Source: Alkalihalobacillus sp047302405
GTDB taxonomy: Bacteria > Bacillota > Bacilli > Bacillales > Bacillaceae_D
Assembly: GCF_047302405.1 (NCBI RefSeq)
Contig: NZ_CP154853.1
Location: 1,736,001-1,800,000, forward strand
Length of the DNA: 64,000 nt
Direction of reading: 5' to 3'
The notes below the pieces were generated by a model that was not told where the DNA came from, made no database searches, and saw only the letters and a program-made list of their open reading frames with translations. How positions within the stretch are numbered: the stretch's first letter is position 1; each line of letters begins with the position of its first letter. Both the position numbers and the translations under genes were made by a program. Below, piece by piece: positions 1-8,348 of this stretch.

Positions 1-1562
1 GGATGTTGTGAACGATATTCTAAAGCTGTAATAACTGATAATACTTCATCAGCTCCGATTTGGTTATCGACAACTTTATAGTCTGTAACAACGGGTACCC
101 CTTTCGTTAATGTACCTGTTTTATCAAAGGCAATCGCTTTTAAAGAGCCAATTTCCTCGAGATAAATTCCCCCTTTAATTAGTACCCCTTTTTTAGCTGC
201 GTTGCCGATCGCTGAAACAATTGATATCGGTGTGGAAATAACCAATGCACAAGGGCACCCTACTACGAGTACAGCTAAACCTTGGTAGACCCATGTTTCC
301 CAGCTTGCGTCAAAAAAGAGTGGTGGCACAGTAGCTACGAGAGCTGCTACAACCATAATAATTGGCGTATAATATTTAGCAAACTTATCAATAAACGCTT
401 GTGCAGGTGCCCGCTCTCCCTGAGCTTCTTCAACTAGATGTATAATTTTAGATATCGTAGTATCTTCAACAAGCTTAGTTATTTCAACTTCTAATAAACC
501 CTCTTCATTTAGAGTACCAGCAAATACTTCGTCATTAACTAATTTTTCAACTGGTACTGATTCTCCAGTTATAGCAGCTTGATTCACAGAAGAATGACCA
601 TTGACAACGATCCCGTCCATTGCTATCTTTTGTCCGGGTTTAACAATCATAATATCGCCCACCATAATGTCATCTACATGAACAGCTAGCTCTTGACTGT
701 TACGTCGAATGAGGGCTTCTTTTGGAGCAATTTTCATTAAAGCTCGTATTGAGTTTCTTGCCCTGTCCATCGAAAATCTTTCTAACTCTTCACTAATGGC
801 AAAGAGAATAACAACAATAGCAACTTCTCCCCATTCTCCTATAATGGCTCCCCCAATAACCGCTACAGTCATTAACGTTTTCATATCAAATTCTAAACGT
901 GTTAAGTTTTGCAAACCAATTTTAAAGAGTGATAAACCACCTACTAACATAGAGGCTAAAAATAATAGCATTGTAACAAGGTTTTCTTCTCCATTCACAA
1001 ATTGAGAAAGAAATCCCATTATAAGAAATAGAGCAGCATATAACAATTTACTATATTTTGTGAAAAAAGGCACTTTTTCAACGGTTTCATCGTCTTGAGA
1101 ATGTTTGGAGTTTTGTTGATTGGCTTTCTCAGGGATAATTTTCAGGTTTTCAAAAGCACCTGCCTTCTCTATGTCTTTTAACGATGCCTGACCATAAACG
1201 GAAATCTTAGAGGCCCCAAAATTAACTTTCGCGTCCTCGACACCAGGAATTCCTTTCACATTCCTTTCAAATTTCCCAGCACAATTAGCACAACTAAACC
1301 CTTCAACACGGTATACATGTTGTTGAGTACGCTTTGGCTTTTCCAGTGAGACTTTTAAGTTTTCAAAGGCCCCTGCTTTTTCTAGCTCTTCAATAGTTGT
1401 ATCTCCATAAACAGCAATTTTAGAAGCTCCAAAATTAACCTTTGCGTCCTCAACACCGGGAAGCTTCTTTACATTTCGCTCATACTTTCCAGCACAGTTT
1501 GCGCAACTGAATCCGTCTACACGATATACGTGTTTATTGTTATTTTCTTGATGTTCATCCAC
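1..1562 (-). CDS. cadA: Cadmium/zinc/lead-exporting P1B-type ATPase CadA (3' end outside window)
   Basis: This inner-membrane ATPase pumps soft divalent metals (Cd, Zn, Pb) out of the cell. About 520 N-terminal residues are present. Two near-identical heavy-metal-associated domains open the protein, with CxxC pairs at about Cys20/Cys23 and Cys91/Cys94 (both FSCANC). Membrane segments follow, then the TGES actuator motif, the CPC ion-binding motif at about Cys436/Cys438, and DKTGTLT with the phosphorylated Asp near residue 480. I place the start at GTG 1560-1562, because the ATG at 1556-1558 is out of frame and soon meets a stop. The GTG overlaps the end of cadC by 8 bp, which suggests translational coupling. 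The CPC motif together with cadC upstream favours CadA over the copper ATPases. The ATP-binding domain beyond DKTGT is cut off by the window edge. Confidence 0.95.
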   Translation of the reverse strand, partial: MDEHQENNNKHVYRVDGFSCANCAGKYERNVKKLPGVEDAKVNFGASKIAVYGDTTIEELEKAGAFENLKVSLEKPKRTQQHVYRVEGFSCANCAGKFERNVKGIPGVEDAKVNFGASKISVYGQASLKDIEKAGAFENLKIIPEKANQQNSKHSQDDETVEKVPFFTKYSKLLYAALFLIMGFLSQFVNGEENLVTMLLFLASMLVGGLSLFKIGLQNLTRLEFDMKTLMTVAVIGGAIIGEWGEVAIVVILFAISEELERFSMDRARNSIRALMKIAPKEALIRRNSQELAVHVDDIMVGDIMIVKPGQKIAMDGIVVNGHSSVNQAAITGESVPVEKLVNDEVFAGTLNEEGLLEVEITKLVEDTTISKIIHLVEEAQGERAPAQAFIDKFAKYYTPIIMVVAALVATVPPLFFDASWETWVYQGLAVLVVGCPCALVISTPISIVSAIGNAAKKGVLIKGGIYLEEIGSLKAIAFDKTGTLTKGVPVVTDYKVVDNQIGADEVLSVITALEYRSQH

Positions 1563-1938
1563 GGTCTTCAACTTCCTTTCCGTGAATCATTGCGGTTTTA
1601 ATAAGCATTTTTACATGTTCATCATCCAAAGAATAAAATACCAACTTACCTTCTTTCCTACTTTTAGCGATTCCTAAATTACGTAAAAGCCGTAAGTGAT
1701 GTGATGTAGTTGCTGTTGTGGCATTAATGATATTAGCCACGTCACATACACATAATTCATTTTCTTGTAGAAGAGAAAATGCTATTTTCAAACGCGTTTC
1801 ATCCGCTAATGCTTTAAATATACTGGCAACAGGATAAAAGCTCTCTTTGTTTAAGATTGAACTAACACGACTAACCTTTTCTTCGTCATAGCAATAAATA
1901 TCACATGTGTCATGTTGCGATTTTAATTTCTCAGACAT
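1555..1938 (-). CDS. cadC: CadC, ArsR/SmtB-family metal-sensing repressor
   Basis: This is a 127-residue winged-helix repressor that releases DNA when Cd, Pb or Zn binds. The N-terminal arm carries Cys12 and Cys16, and the recognition region carries Cys63 and Cys65 (ELCVCD). The spacing of 47 residues between the second and third Cys matches the Cys7/Cys11/Cys58/Cys60 alpha-3N site known from staphylococcal CadC. The helix-turn-helix includes TTATTSHHLRLL. It is the first gene of the cadCA operon and overlaps the GTG of cadA. A strong promoter and palindromic operators sit directly upstream, so autoregulation is likely. Confidence 0.95.
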   Translation of the reverse strand: MSEKLKSQHDTCDIYCYDEEKVSRVSSILNKESFYPVASIFKALADETRLKIAFSLLQENELCVCDVANIINATTATTSHHLRLLRNLGIAKSRKEGKLVFYSLDDEHVKMLIKTAMIHGKEVEDRG

Positions 1939-1952
1939 TTAATCACCTTCAT

Positions 1953-1968
1953 TCAAATATTTGTTTGA
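1953..1968. promoter_or_regulatory. Secondary CadC operator candidate at the transcription start
   Basis: TCAAA and TTTGA arms are separated by 6 bp just downstream of the predicted -10. This is the usual place for a repressor site that blocks initiation. It shares the TCAAA core with the larger upstream palindrome. The assignment to CadC is inference from position. Confidence 0.5.
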
Positions 1969-1978
1969 TTATATAATT

Positions 1979-2007
1979 ATTCTATGATAAGTATCTCAAA
2001 ACGTCAA
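1979..2007 (-). promoter_or_regulatory. cadCA promoter
   Basis: On the minus strand a -35 of TTGACG (2002-2007) and a -10 of TAGAAT (1979-1984) are separated by 17 bp. Both elements are close to the SigA consensus. The start site would fall near 1972, about 35 bp before the cadC start codon. Confidence 0.75.
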
Positions 2008-2040
2008 TCAAATATTCAAAATCTTATTTGAATGTTTGAT
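2007..2040. promoter_or_regulatory. CadC operator candidate, long inverted repeat
   Basis: The arms are ATCAAATATTCAAA (2007-2020) and TTTGAATGTTTGAT (2027-2040). They are 14 bp long, match at 13 of 14 positions and have a 6-bp spacer. The palindrome touches the -35 hexamer of the cadCA promoter. Confidence 0.65.
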
Positions 2041-2222
2041 AAGTTTATCTTGTTTAATCAAACTAATCTTAATTTTGTATAGTTTTGAAATACATACATT
2101 TGCACATATCCTTTTACAATATCTATATTAAGGTATTCAATTGAAAAAAGGTGCTGAATAGTAAGCACCTTTAACCTCGATTTCTTTCATTTTATCTATG
2201 AGCATATTAAATATTTCACTAA

Positions 2223-2423
2223 TTACTTTAGGACTTTTTTTCTTTTTATAAATTCCTCTTCAGTAATCTCTCCATTAATGAAACGTTCCTCTAAAATGTT
2301 ATAAGGAGATTTCGACTTTTGTTCTTGCTGAAAAAGTAACTTCAACACCAAAAATAGAAATGAAACTAGAAGTAAAGCAATAATAAGCATAATCATTATT
2401 TGCGACATCATTTCACTACTCAT
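2223..2423 (-). CDS. SHOCT-domain small membrane protein
   Basis: The protein has 66 residues: one N-terminal hydrophobic segment (about residues 8-28), then a short charged linker and a C-terminal SHOCT-like domain (ILEERFINGEITEEEF). SHOCT domains are short helical hairpins found at the ends of many membrane proteins and are thought to mediate oligomerisation. It lies 15 bp downstream of ccdA and is the last gene of the resABC-ccdA transcription unit. A role in cytochrome c assembly is only inferred from this position. Confidence 0.7.
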   Translation of the reverse strand: MSSEMMSQIMIMLIIALLLVSFLFLVLKLLFQQEQKSKSPYNILEERFINGEITEEEFIKRKKVLK

Positions 2424-2438
2424 TTCTTACCTCCTTGT

Positions 2439-3149
2439 CTAGAATCCCATAAATCCACCAAATAAGTTATTTATTAAAAAAGAAGTTACTTTTGTCATCC
2501 AATCAAAATAAAGCATAATCCCAAATAAAATCATAAGTATTCCACCAATTTTCATCATGAGATTCATATACTTCTTTATCCAATTCAATTTTCCAATAAA
2601 GAAGGTCATAAAAAAAAATGGAAGAGCGAATCCAATACTATAGGCACTCATATAGGTCATGCCGGAGCCTGGATTTGTAAGGCTTAAAGTAATAACCGCG
2701 GTTAAGATTGGACCGATGCATGGTGTCCATCCAGCCGCAAATGCAATCCCTATAAAATAGGTACCGATAAAGCCAGTTGGTTTTTTCGATAATTGTAGCT
2801 GATGGTTTTTCATCAAAAATGATGGTTTGAATAGACCAAGTATAATTAAACCAAAAATGACGATTACAATTGCCCCAACTTGCCTTATTAATTGGTTATA
2901 CGTGATAAACAATTCTCCAATTAATGAGGTTGACATGCCTAAAACAACAAATATCGTTGAGAAACCCAATAGAAAAATAAGAGTGTGTAACATAGCGATC
3001 GGTGAAATATTTCTACCCTTTTCCTTTAGATCTTCAATCGATACACCTGTAATATATGAGATAAAAACAGGGTATAAAGGTAAATTACACGGGGAGATAA
3101 AAGATAAAACCCCTGCACTAAAAGCCAAAAAGATATTTATTTCATTCAT
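2439..3149 (-). CDS. ccdA: CcdA-type thiol-disulfide transporter for cytochrome c maturation
   Basis: This 236-residue polytopic membrane protein passes electrons from cytoplasmic thioredoxin to the outside of the membrane, keeping ResA and apocytochrome c thiols reduced. The two hallmark cysteines are seen in SPCNLP (Cys21) and GWTPCIGP (Cys144), each in a membrane segment. The length matches CcdA rather than the larger DsbD. It follows resC by about 12 bp, so the reductant supply and its users share one operon. Confidence 0.92.
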   Translation of the reverse strand: MNEINIFLAFSAGVLSFISPCNLPLYPVFISYITGVSIEDLKEKGRNISPIAMLHTLIFLLGFSTIFVVLGMSTSLIGELFITYNQLIRQVGAIVIVIFGLIILGLFKPSFLMKNHQLQLSKKPTGFIGTYFIGIAFAAGWTPCIGPILTAVITLSLTNPGSGMTYMSAYSIGFALPFFFMTFFIGKLNWIKKYMNLMMKIGGILMILFGIMLYFDWMTKVTSFLINNLFGGFMGF

Positions 3150-3161
3150 ATGAATTCCTTC

Positions 3162-4358
3162 CTAAGCATAAGAGTGAAGCCCGGCCACAACTAGATTAAC
3201 CACAAGTAAGTTAAACATAATCAAAGCAAAGCCAATCACTAATAACCATGCTGATTTTTCCCCGTGCCAGCCCTTTGATAAGCGTAAATGTAAATAGGCC
3301 GCATAAAAGAGAAACGTTATTAAAGCCCATACTTCCTTAGGGTCCCAACCCCAAAATCTGGTCCAGGCGATTTGAGCCCAAATCATCGCAAAAATTAGGC
3401 CGCCAAGTGTAAAAATTGGGAAGCCGATTAAAATAGATCGGTAACTTACTTCATCGAATAAGTGTGGATTTACATTCTTCACTAATGGTTGCAATGCCGC
3501 CGAGAGGCGCTTTCTTAATGTCAATCTTAATACAATGTACAATAAGCTCCCTGCTAAAATTGACCATAAAAATGTGTTCAATTTCCTTGGTGCATCAACG
3601 CCTTTCATCCAACTTGGTGTTTCCAGTAATGGACCAAACTTATCTTGAGTAGCGGGAACTAATTCGCCTCCATTTGGTCCTACAATCGCCGGTAAATCGT
3701 AGCTTATTTGGGTTTCTACTTCTAATTCATTCACCCAATCAAATGTTACTGCGTAATTCATGGCTGAGAACACCCCTACAGTAAGAGCAATTCCGACAGC
3801 ACAGATCATTGTATAGATGATGGTCTCAAGCCAAAAAGTTTGTTTCGACTTTTTCGATTGATCAACAACTCGAATTAAATAAATCAAACCGGCAATAAAC
3901 CCTATTCCTAGAATCCCTTGTCCTATTGCTGTCGTGATGACATGTATATGTAGCCAATTAGACTGTAAAGCAGGGATTAACGGTGAGATATCACTCGGAA
4001 ATACCGATGCATAGGCAATAATAATAATGCCTACCGGTAACGTAAATATACCAAGTACAGATTTTTTGTATATTAAATATAGAATAAGAAACGCTAAAAT
4101 AATCGTCATACCTAAAAACGTGATGTATTCAAACATATTACTAACTGGAGCATGTCCTCCTGCCATCCAGCGAGTAATAAAATAGCCCAGTTGAGACAAG
4201 AACCCTACACTTGCCACAGTAAAGCCAACCCGTCCCCATTTTTTACTCTTTGTCACCTCTTTCTTTTTTTCAAAGGAAAGTGTTAATGAAAAAATTACTA
4301 ATGCAACGATATAGATAAAAAAGGCAACCATTAAAAAATTACTACTCACTTCCGCCAT
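3162..4358 (-). CDS. resC: Cytochrome c maturation protein ResC (CcsA/CcsB family haem handler)
   Basis: This multi-spanning protein is the WWD-domain half of the system II (ResBC) haem delivery and haem lyase complex. The signature WGWDPKEVWALI is present near the C-terminus, with flanking histidines in membrane helices. An upstream in-frame ATG would give eight more residues. I prefer the ATG at 4356-4358, which has GAGG about 10 bp before it and starts MAEVSS. It overlaps the end of resB by 17 bp, as expected for two subunits made together. Confidence 0.9.
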   Translation of the reverse strand: MAEVSSNFLMVAFFIYIVALVIFSLTLSFEKKKEVTKSKKWGRVGFTVASVGFLSQLGYFITRWMAGGHAPVSNMFEYITFLGMTIILAFLILYLIYKKSVLGIFTLPVGIIIIAYASVFPSDISPLIPALQSNWLHIHVITTAIGQGILGIGFIAGLIYLIRVVDQSKKSKQTFWLETIIYTMICAVGIALTVGVFSAMNYAVTFDWVNELEVETQISYDLPAIVGPNGGELVPATQDKFGPLLETPSWMKGVDAPRKLNTFLWSILAGSLLYIVLRLTLRKRLSAALQPLVKNVNPHLFDEVSYRSILIGFPIFTLGGLIFAMIWAQIAWTRFWGWDPKEVWALITFLFYAAYLHLRLSKGWHGEKSAWLLVIGFALIMFNLLVVNLVVAGLHSYA

Positions 4359-5994
4359 TTTTCTTCCTCTCTTTCTCTTCACTTATATTTGTTTGATCAG
4401 TAATTTGACTGAGATTCACTTTTTCTGCCATTGCATTAACCTCTCGAGCCAATCCAAACCAATTTTTATTCGTATGTGCCGCTAAAATGACACCATCCGC
4501 TTCTTGTCTTATCCAAATTCGTCGATGAGTCCAATAGCTTCCTTGCACGAGTCCAATCATAAAAATGGCTCCTCCTACCACTAAAAATGGCAAGGTAAAG
4601 TCTTTTCTTACGGTTAAACCTGAAACATGATTCATATCAACCCCAGCCAATCTGAGTATATAGGTATTCGACTCATTAGGGTCAAAATTAGATCCTATTG
4701 ATAAAAAACTCACTTCAGGCTCTTCTTTTTCGGGACTATTCACCTCAAAAATGAAAGCTGGATTATTAGGTAAACTTGTTTGCGTACTTGGAACTCCCTC
4801 GCTATTTAAATAGAAGTCGGGAAAGTAGTCTCTCAATGTAATCGTGTAATCATTGATTTCGTAATTCATTTCAGGATTAAATAGATCAACACGAATCTGC
4901 CCTATTTCTTCTTCCGTTTCTTCGTTTATTAATATGAAATCCATTGCAGCAAATTCATTTAGTCGATAGTTAAGCTGATATAACGCAAAATCATCAAACT
5001 TCAAAGGTTCATTCACACGTATCTCGTAGGACTTTAACTCTTCAAGATTGGCACTTCCCCCAAATTGATCATGATTTTGATTCCGGTACAAAGTTACAGA
5101 AGTTTGGTATGTTTTAACAACAGTTCCTCCAGCTCTTTGGATTGCACTTTGAAATGTTTCATCATCCTCATCATATAGCTCCAGTAAAAATTGATCGCTT
5201 TCTAAATAGTACTCATCATTTGTTCCTGGGATTGAACTCGTTTCCCCATCTCTAATCCACATAAACTCGTCTACAAACAACTCTGGTGAAAATCGAAGCA
5301 TTCCTCCTAATAAGAAAGTAATTAAGCCAATATGGTTCACGTACGGTCCCCATCTTGAAAAACGCCCTTTTTCTGCAAGTAATGCATCTCCGTCCGTAGT
5401 CACCTTATACTTCTTTTCCTCTAATTGTTTAATCATAGTTTTTTTGACAAAATTAAACTCTTTGTTGTTTGTTTCACTCACAAGCCTTTGTTTCTTCATA
5501 AAGCTAACATGTTTCTTCACACGTTGATTTTTCAAGGAGCGATATAGTGGAAAAAAACGATCTACACTCGCAATAATTAATGAAATAGTTAAGGCTGCTA
5601 GCAGCAATAAATACCACCATGACTTGTAAAGATTATGAAACCCTAAATCATAATAAAGCTTCCCCAAAAATCCAAATTCGTTTTCGTAATACTGACCAAT
5701 ATTAATGTTTGTAGGAATATACATTTGTTGAGGAAAAATGGTTCCTATTGAAGAGGCAATCAATAAAATCACAATGATCCAAACCCCTACTTTTACGGAT
5801 GAAAAGAAATTCCATATACGGTCCACCACCGATTTATGGTAAGTTTGAGAACGTCTCGCTGCCCCTTCGTATCGCATATTCAAAGTCTTCTCATTATTTG
5901 CCTGTTCCGAAATAGGCTTACCACACCCTCCACAAAGTTCGGTTCCTTTTGGATTTGTATGGCCACATGAACAGGATAAACGCTGCATAATCAT
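4342..5994 (-). CDS. resB: Cytochrome c maturation protein ResB
   Basis: This 550-residue protein is the second subunit of the system II haem delivery complex. It begins with a short zinc-ribbon-like stretch (CSCGHTNPKGTELCGGCGKP), also known at the start of Bacillus ResB. Three membrane helices follow near residues 70-90, 125-145 and 215-235. A large extracytoplasmic domain comes next, then a final helix (LPFLVVGGAIFMIGLV) and a cytoplasmic tail. It lies between resA and resC with 6 bp to resA. Confidence 0.93.
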   Translation of the reverse strand: MIMQRLSCSCGHTNPKGTELCGGCGKPISEQANNEKTLNMRYEGAARRSQTYHKSVVDRIWNFFSSVKVGVWIIVILLIASSIGTIFPQQMYIPTNINIGQYYENEFGFLGKLYYDLGFHNLYKSWWYLLLLAALTISLIIASVDRFFPLYRSLKNQRVKKHVSFMKKQRLVSETNNKEFNFVKKTMIKQLEEKKYKVTTDGDALLAEKGRFSRWGPYVNHIGLITFLLGGMLRFSPELFVDEFMWIRDGETSSIPGTNDEYYLESDQFLLELYDEDDETFQSAIQRAGGTVVKTYQTSVTLYRNQNHDQFGGSANLEELKSYEIRVNEPLKFDDFALYQLNYRLNEFAAMDFILINEETEEEIGQIRVDLFNPEMNYEINDYTITLRDYFPDFYLNSEGVPSTQTSLPNNPAFIFEVNSPEKEEPEVSFLSIGSNFDPNESNTYILRLAGVDMNHVSGLTVRKDFTLPFLVVGGAIFMIGLVQGSYWTHRRIWIRQEADGVILAAHTNKNWFGLAREVNAMAEKVNLSQITDQTNISEEKERKKNGGSE

Positions 5995-6000
5995 TCACTC

Positions 6001-6528
6001 CTAAGGTTTGATGCTTTCCATATATTCTTGAATATCACTCTCTGACATTAGTCCCGTAATGACTTGGGTCACCGTTCCCTCAGCATTAATGAGAAAGGTT
6101 GTTGGTAATGGAATAACGCCGTATTTTCTGACTACATCAGCATTCGGGTCCATAGGGATTGGAAAAGTTAAACCATACCGCTCTACAAACCTTTTCACTG
6201 GTAATTTTCCTTCCCGAACATTCACAGCTAATATTTCAACACCCTGACTTTTGTAAACCTCATACTGCTCTTGCATATACGGCATTTCACGCTCACATGG
6301 TGGACAATATGTTCCCCAAAAATTGAGAAATACTCCCATACCTCGATAGTCGGCTAATTCAACTTCATTTCCATCCAAGTCTGACAGAATAAAATTAGGT
6401 GCTTGGTCACCGACTCTAACGGTTGAAGCTTTGTTTGAGTTCATACTAGTGTAAAGCATATAACCAACCGCTACGGCAATAATTAAAAGGACAATAGTCC
6501 GAATAACTAATCTTTTTTTCCTTTTCAT
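6001..6528 (-). CDS. resA: Membrane-anchored thiol-disulfide oxidoreductase ResA
   Basis: ResA reduces the CxxCH cysteines of apocytochrome c outside the membrane so that haem can be attached. The protein has 175 residues: a basic N-terminus, one membrane anchor (about 8-26) and a thioredoxin fold. The active site is Cys75-Pro-Pro-Cys78 in FWGTYCPPCERE. B. subtilis ResA has CEPC, so the motif differs at the first inner position. The cis-proline loop is PLPTTF. It is the first gene of the operon, and its promoter carries the 18-bp element shared with the neighbouring two-component genes. Confidence 0.92.
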   Translation of the reverse strand: MKRKKRLVIRTIVLLIIAVAVGYMLYTSMNSNKASTVRVGDQAPNFILSDLDGNEVELADYRGMGVFLNFWGTYCPPCEREMPYMQEQYEVYKSQGVEILAVNVREGKLPVKRFVERYGLTFPIPMDPNADVVRKYGVIPLPTTFLINAEGTVTQVITGLMSESDIQEYMESIKP

Positions 6529-6563
6529 TCATACCTCCAACTTCTTATGACCTATTCATTTTT

Positions 6564-6596
6564 ATGGTAAGCAAAGAATGTGTAAAAAATATGGAG
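6564..6596 (-). promoter_or_regulatory. resA promoter with shared 18-bp element
   Basis: The element CTCCATATTTTTTACACA (6579-6596, minus strand) is followed after exactly 9 bp by the hexamer TACCAT (6564-6569). The same element with the same 9-bp spacing is found at 9079-9111, 11906-11938 and 14308-14340. No good -35 exists at the usual place, so an activator or an alternative sigma factor is inferred. An alternative reading is TTTACA plus TAAAAT with 16 bp. Confidence 0.65.
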
Positions 6597-6670
6597 GATA
6601 AAAAATTCATATACCAAAAAATTTCTATATTTTTACGAGCATAATTATTTTAAGAGAGATCCTAAAACAA

Positions 6671-6707
6671 AAAATGTACCTGAGAAGTAATTTCTCAGGT
6701 ACATTTT
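6671..6707 (-). terminator. Terminator of the two-component operon
   Basis: A perfect 16-bp stem (AAAATGTACCTGAGAA and its complement) with a 5-nt loop lies 8 bp after the last gene. On the minus strand it runs into a T-rich tract. Confidence 0.85.
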
Positions 6708-6714
6708 CATCATT

Positions 6715-6933
6715 TTATTTTAATGAATCACTACTTCTTTTACGGCGTAAACGAAAATAGAAAAAGAAACTAAAACCAATAATAAGTGGTACGAGTGCAT
6801 ATACACAAATAGTAAAAAACATAAAACTGACTTGCCTATGAAAGTCCGGAAAGAGCCAAACAGCAGGAAAAGTTAAACACCCTAATCCTGCTACTATAAA
6901 TACGATTACAATGGTCAATTCTTTTTTATTCAT
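6715..6933 (-). CDS. Small two-helix membrane protein of the two-component operon
   Basis: The protein has 72 residues starting MNKKELTIVIV, two hydrophobic segments (about 6-24 and 34-56) and a basic C-terminal tail (RLRRKR). The ATG overlaps the stop of the histidine kinase (ATGAATAA), so the two are translationally coupled. A longer upstream reading is unlikely because it would run inside the kinase gene. No family is recognised. The position suggests a membrane accessory or modulator of the kinase, which is inference. Confidence 0.65.
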   Translation of the reverse strand: MNKKELTIVIVFIVAGLGCLTFPAVWLFPDFHRQVSFMFFTICVYALVPLIIGFSFFFYFRLRRKRSSDSLK

Positions 6934-8335
6934 CTTTAAAAATCTCCAGTTTTTTGTTTTGCCGTGGTAATGTAATAGAGACCGTTGTTCCCTTACCAAG
7001 CTCACTTGTAACGAATATTTCACCATCATGTAAATCAATTAATTGTTTAACAATGGGTAACCCTAAACCAGACCCACCATATTTCCGATTACGAGATTTC
7101 TCTACTCTATAAAATCGATCAAAAATAAAAGGTAACTCATCTTTATGCATACCTACACCTGTGTCAGTAATTTCAATAAGGACTAATTCTTCATCAGCAT
7201 GAACGGATAAGGTAATTACGCCATCTTTTGTATACCTTACAGCATTTTCTAATAGATTAATAAAAACCTGCTCTAAACGTAATGGATCAGCGTACACATA
7301 TATGTTTTGCTTTATATGATTATTAATTTGTATAGAAGTATTGCGTTCTAATGCATGTAAAGATGGCTTCTTTACGACAAAATGTAGGAATTCATCCACA
7401 TTTACTTGCCCCTTATGAAGTGTAAGCCGTCCTTCATCCATTTTAGTTAAATCAAATAAATCATTCACTAATGAAGACAAACGATTAGCTTCTTCTTCAA
7501 TAATTTCAAAATATTGTTGTTGTTCTATCTCAGATTTCCAAAGTTTTTGTTTTAGAGCTTTTGTATATCCTTTTAAATAAGTAATGGGTGTTTGTAAATC
7601 ATGTGTAATATTGGCTATAAATTCTTTTCTTTGGTCATTAACTCTTTCTAATTCAGCTGCTAGGTCATTAATAGCACCAGCTAATGAGCCTATTTCATCG
7701 TTTGATTCTTCTCGAACTCTTATAGCAAGGTCACCTTTAGCCATTTGTCGGGCTGCTTTTTCCATGCTCACTAGCGGTTGTGAAAGTTTGGTTGAAAAGA
7801 AGATAGCGAACCCAACACCTAAAAGGATTGAGCCAATAATGGCAATCATTAATAACCACTGTATAGTTTCCATAGAATGTAAAATACTTTCTAGCGATGA
7901 AAACATAATAACATGTCCTCTTACATTATTATATAAAATGGGTGATGCTGTCGCTAAATACGTCAATCCATCTGGTGTTTGGAAAGAGTTTGTTAAGTAT
8001 GAGTGGTGTTCATTTTCAAGTAAATTGAACAAATAAAGGATGCTTTCATTATCTAACGCAATATTAGCATTAGCCAAAATCTCGTTATCCTCCATCATAA
8101 CAATTAACTTTTGGTTGGCTAATTTTGCTGAAACTTCGACAACTTCCATTCGGCTTTCAACACCGCTATCACTAATTAAAGATGCATATTGTGTGGCTAG
8201 ATAAAGAGACTCATCTTGAGCTTGCTGTAAATTAAATTGATAAAAAATTTGATTAATAACAAAACCTAGAGGAAATAAGATTGAGACGAGTAATATAATC
8301 ATTGTAGCACTTAGTTTTATGTTAATTCGATTCAT
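6926..8335 (-). CDS. Membrane sensor histidine kinase (HAMP, HisKA, HATPase)
   Basis: The kinase has 469 residues from the ATG at 8333-8335. An N-terminal helix and a second near residue 165 flank an extracytoplasmic sensor domain of about 130 residues. A HAMP linker (about 182-234), the H-box with His245 (FIANITHDLQTP), an N-box (NLLENAVRYT) and the G boxes DTGVGM and GGSGLGL follow. The overall build resembles ResE/YclK-type kinases. It is co-transcribed with the response regulator and sits just upstream of resABC, but orthology to ResE is not shown. Confidence 0.88.
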   Translation of the reverse strand: MNRINIKLSATMIILLVSILFPLGFVINQIFYQFNLQQAQDESLYLATQYASLISDSGVESRMEVVEVSAKLANQKLIVMMEDNEILANANIALDNESILYLFNLLENEHHSYLTNSFQTPDGLTYLATASPILYNNVRGHVIMFSSLESILHSMETIQWLLMIAIIGSILLGVGFAIFFSTKLSQPLVSMEKAARQMAKGDLAIRVREESNDEIGSLAGAINDLAAELERVNDQRKEFIANITHDLQTPITYLKGYTKALKQKLWKSEIEQQQYFEIIEEEANRLSSLVNDLFDLTKMDEGRLTLHKGQVNVDEFLHFVVKKPSLHALERNTSIQINNHIKQNIYVYADPLRLEQVFINLLENAVRYTKDGVITLSVHADEELVLIEITDTGVGMHKDELPFIFDRFYRVEKSRNRKYGGSGLGLPIVKQLIDLHDGEIFVTSELGKGTTVSITLPRQNKKLEIFKDE

Positions 8336-8348
8336 AGATATCACTTCT

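Noticed and set aside
709..1005. 98-codon plus-strand ORF
   Set aside because: It lies entirely within cadA on the opposite strand and has no domain or ribosome binding site.
1556..1558. ATG overlapping the cadC stop (ATGA) as the cadA start
   Set aside because: Translation from it meets TAG after about 13 codons. The CadA frame is reached only from GTG 1560-1562.
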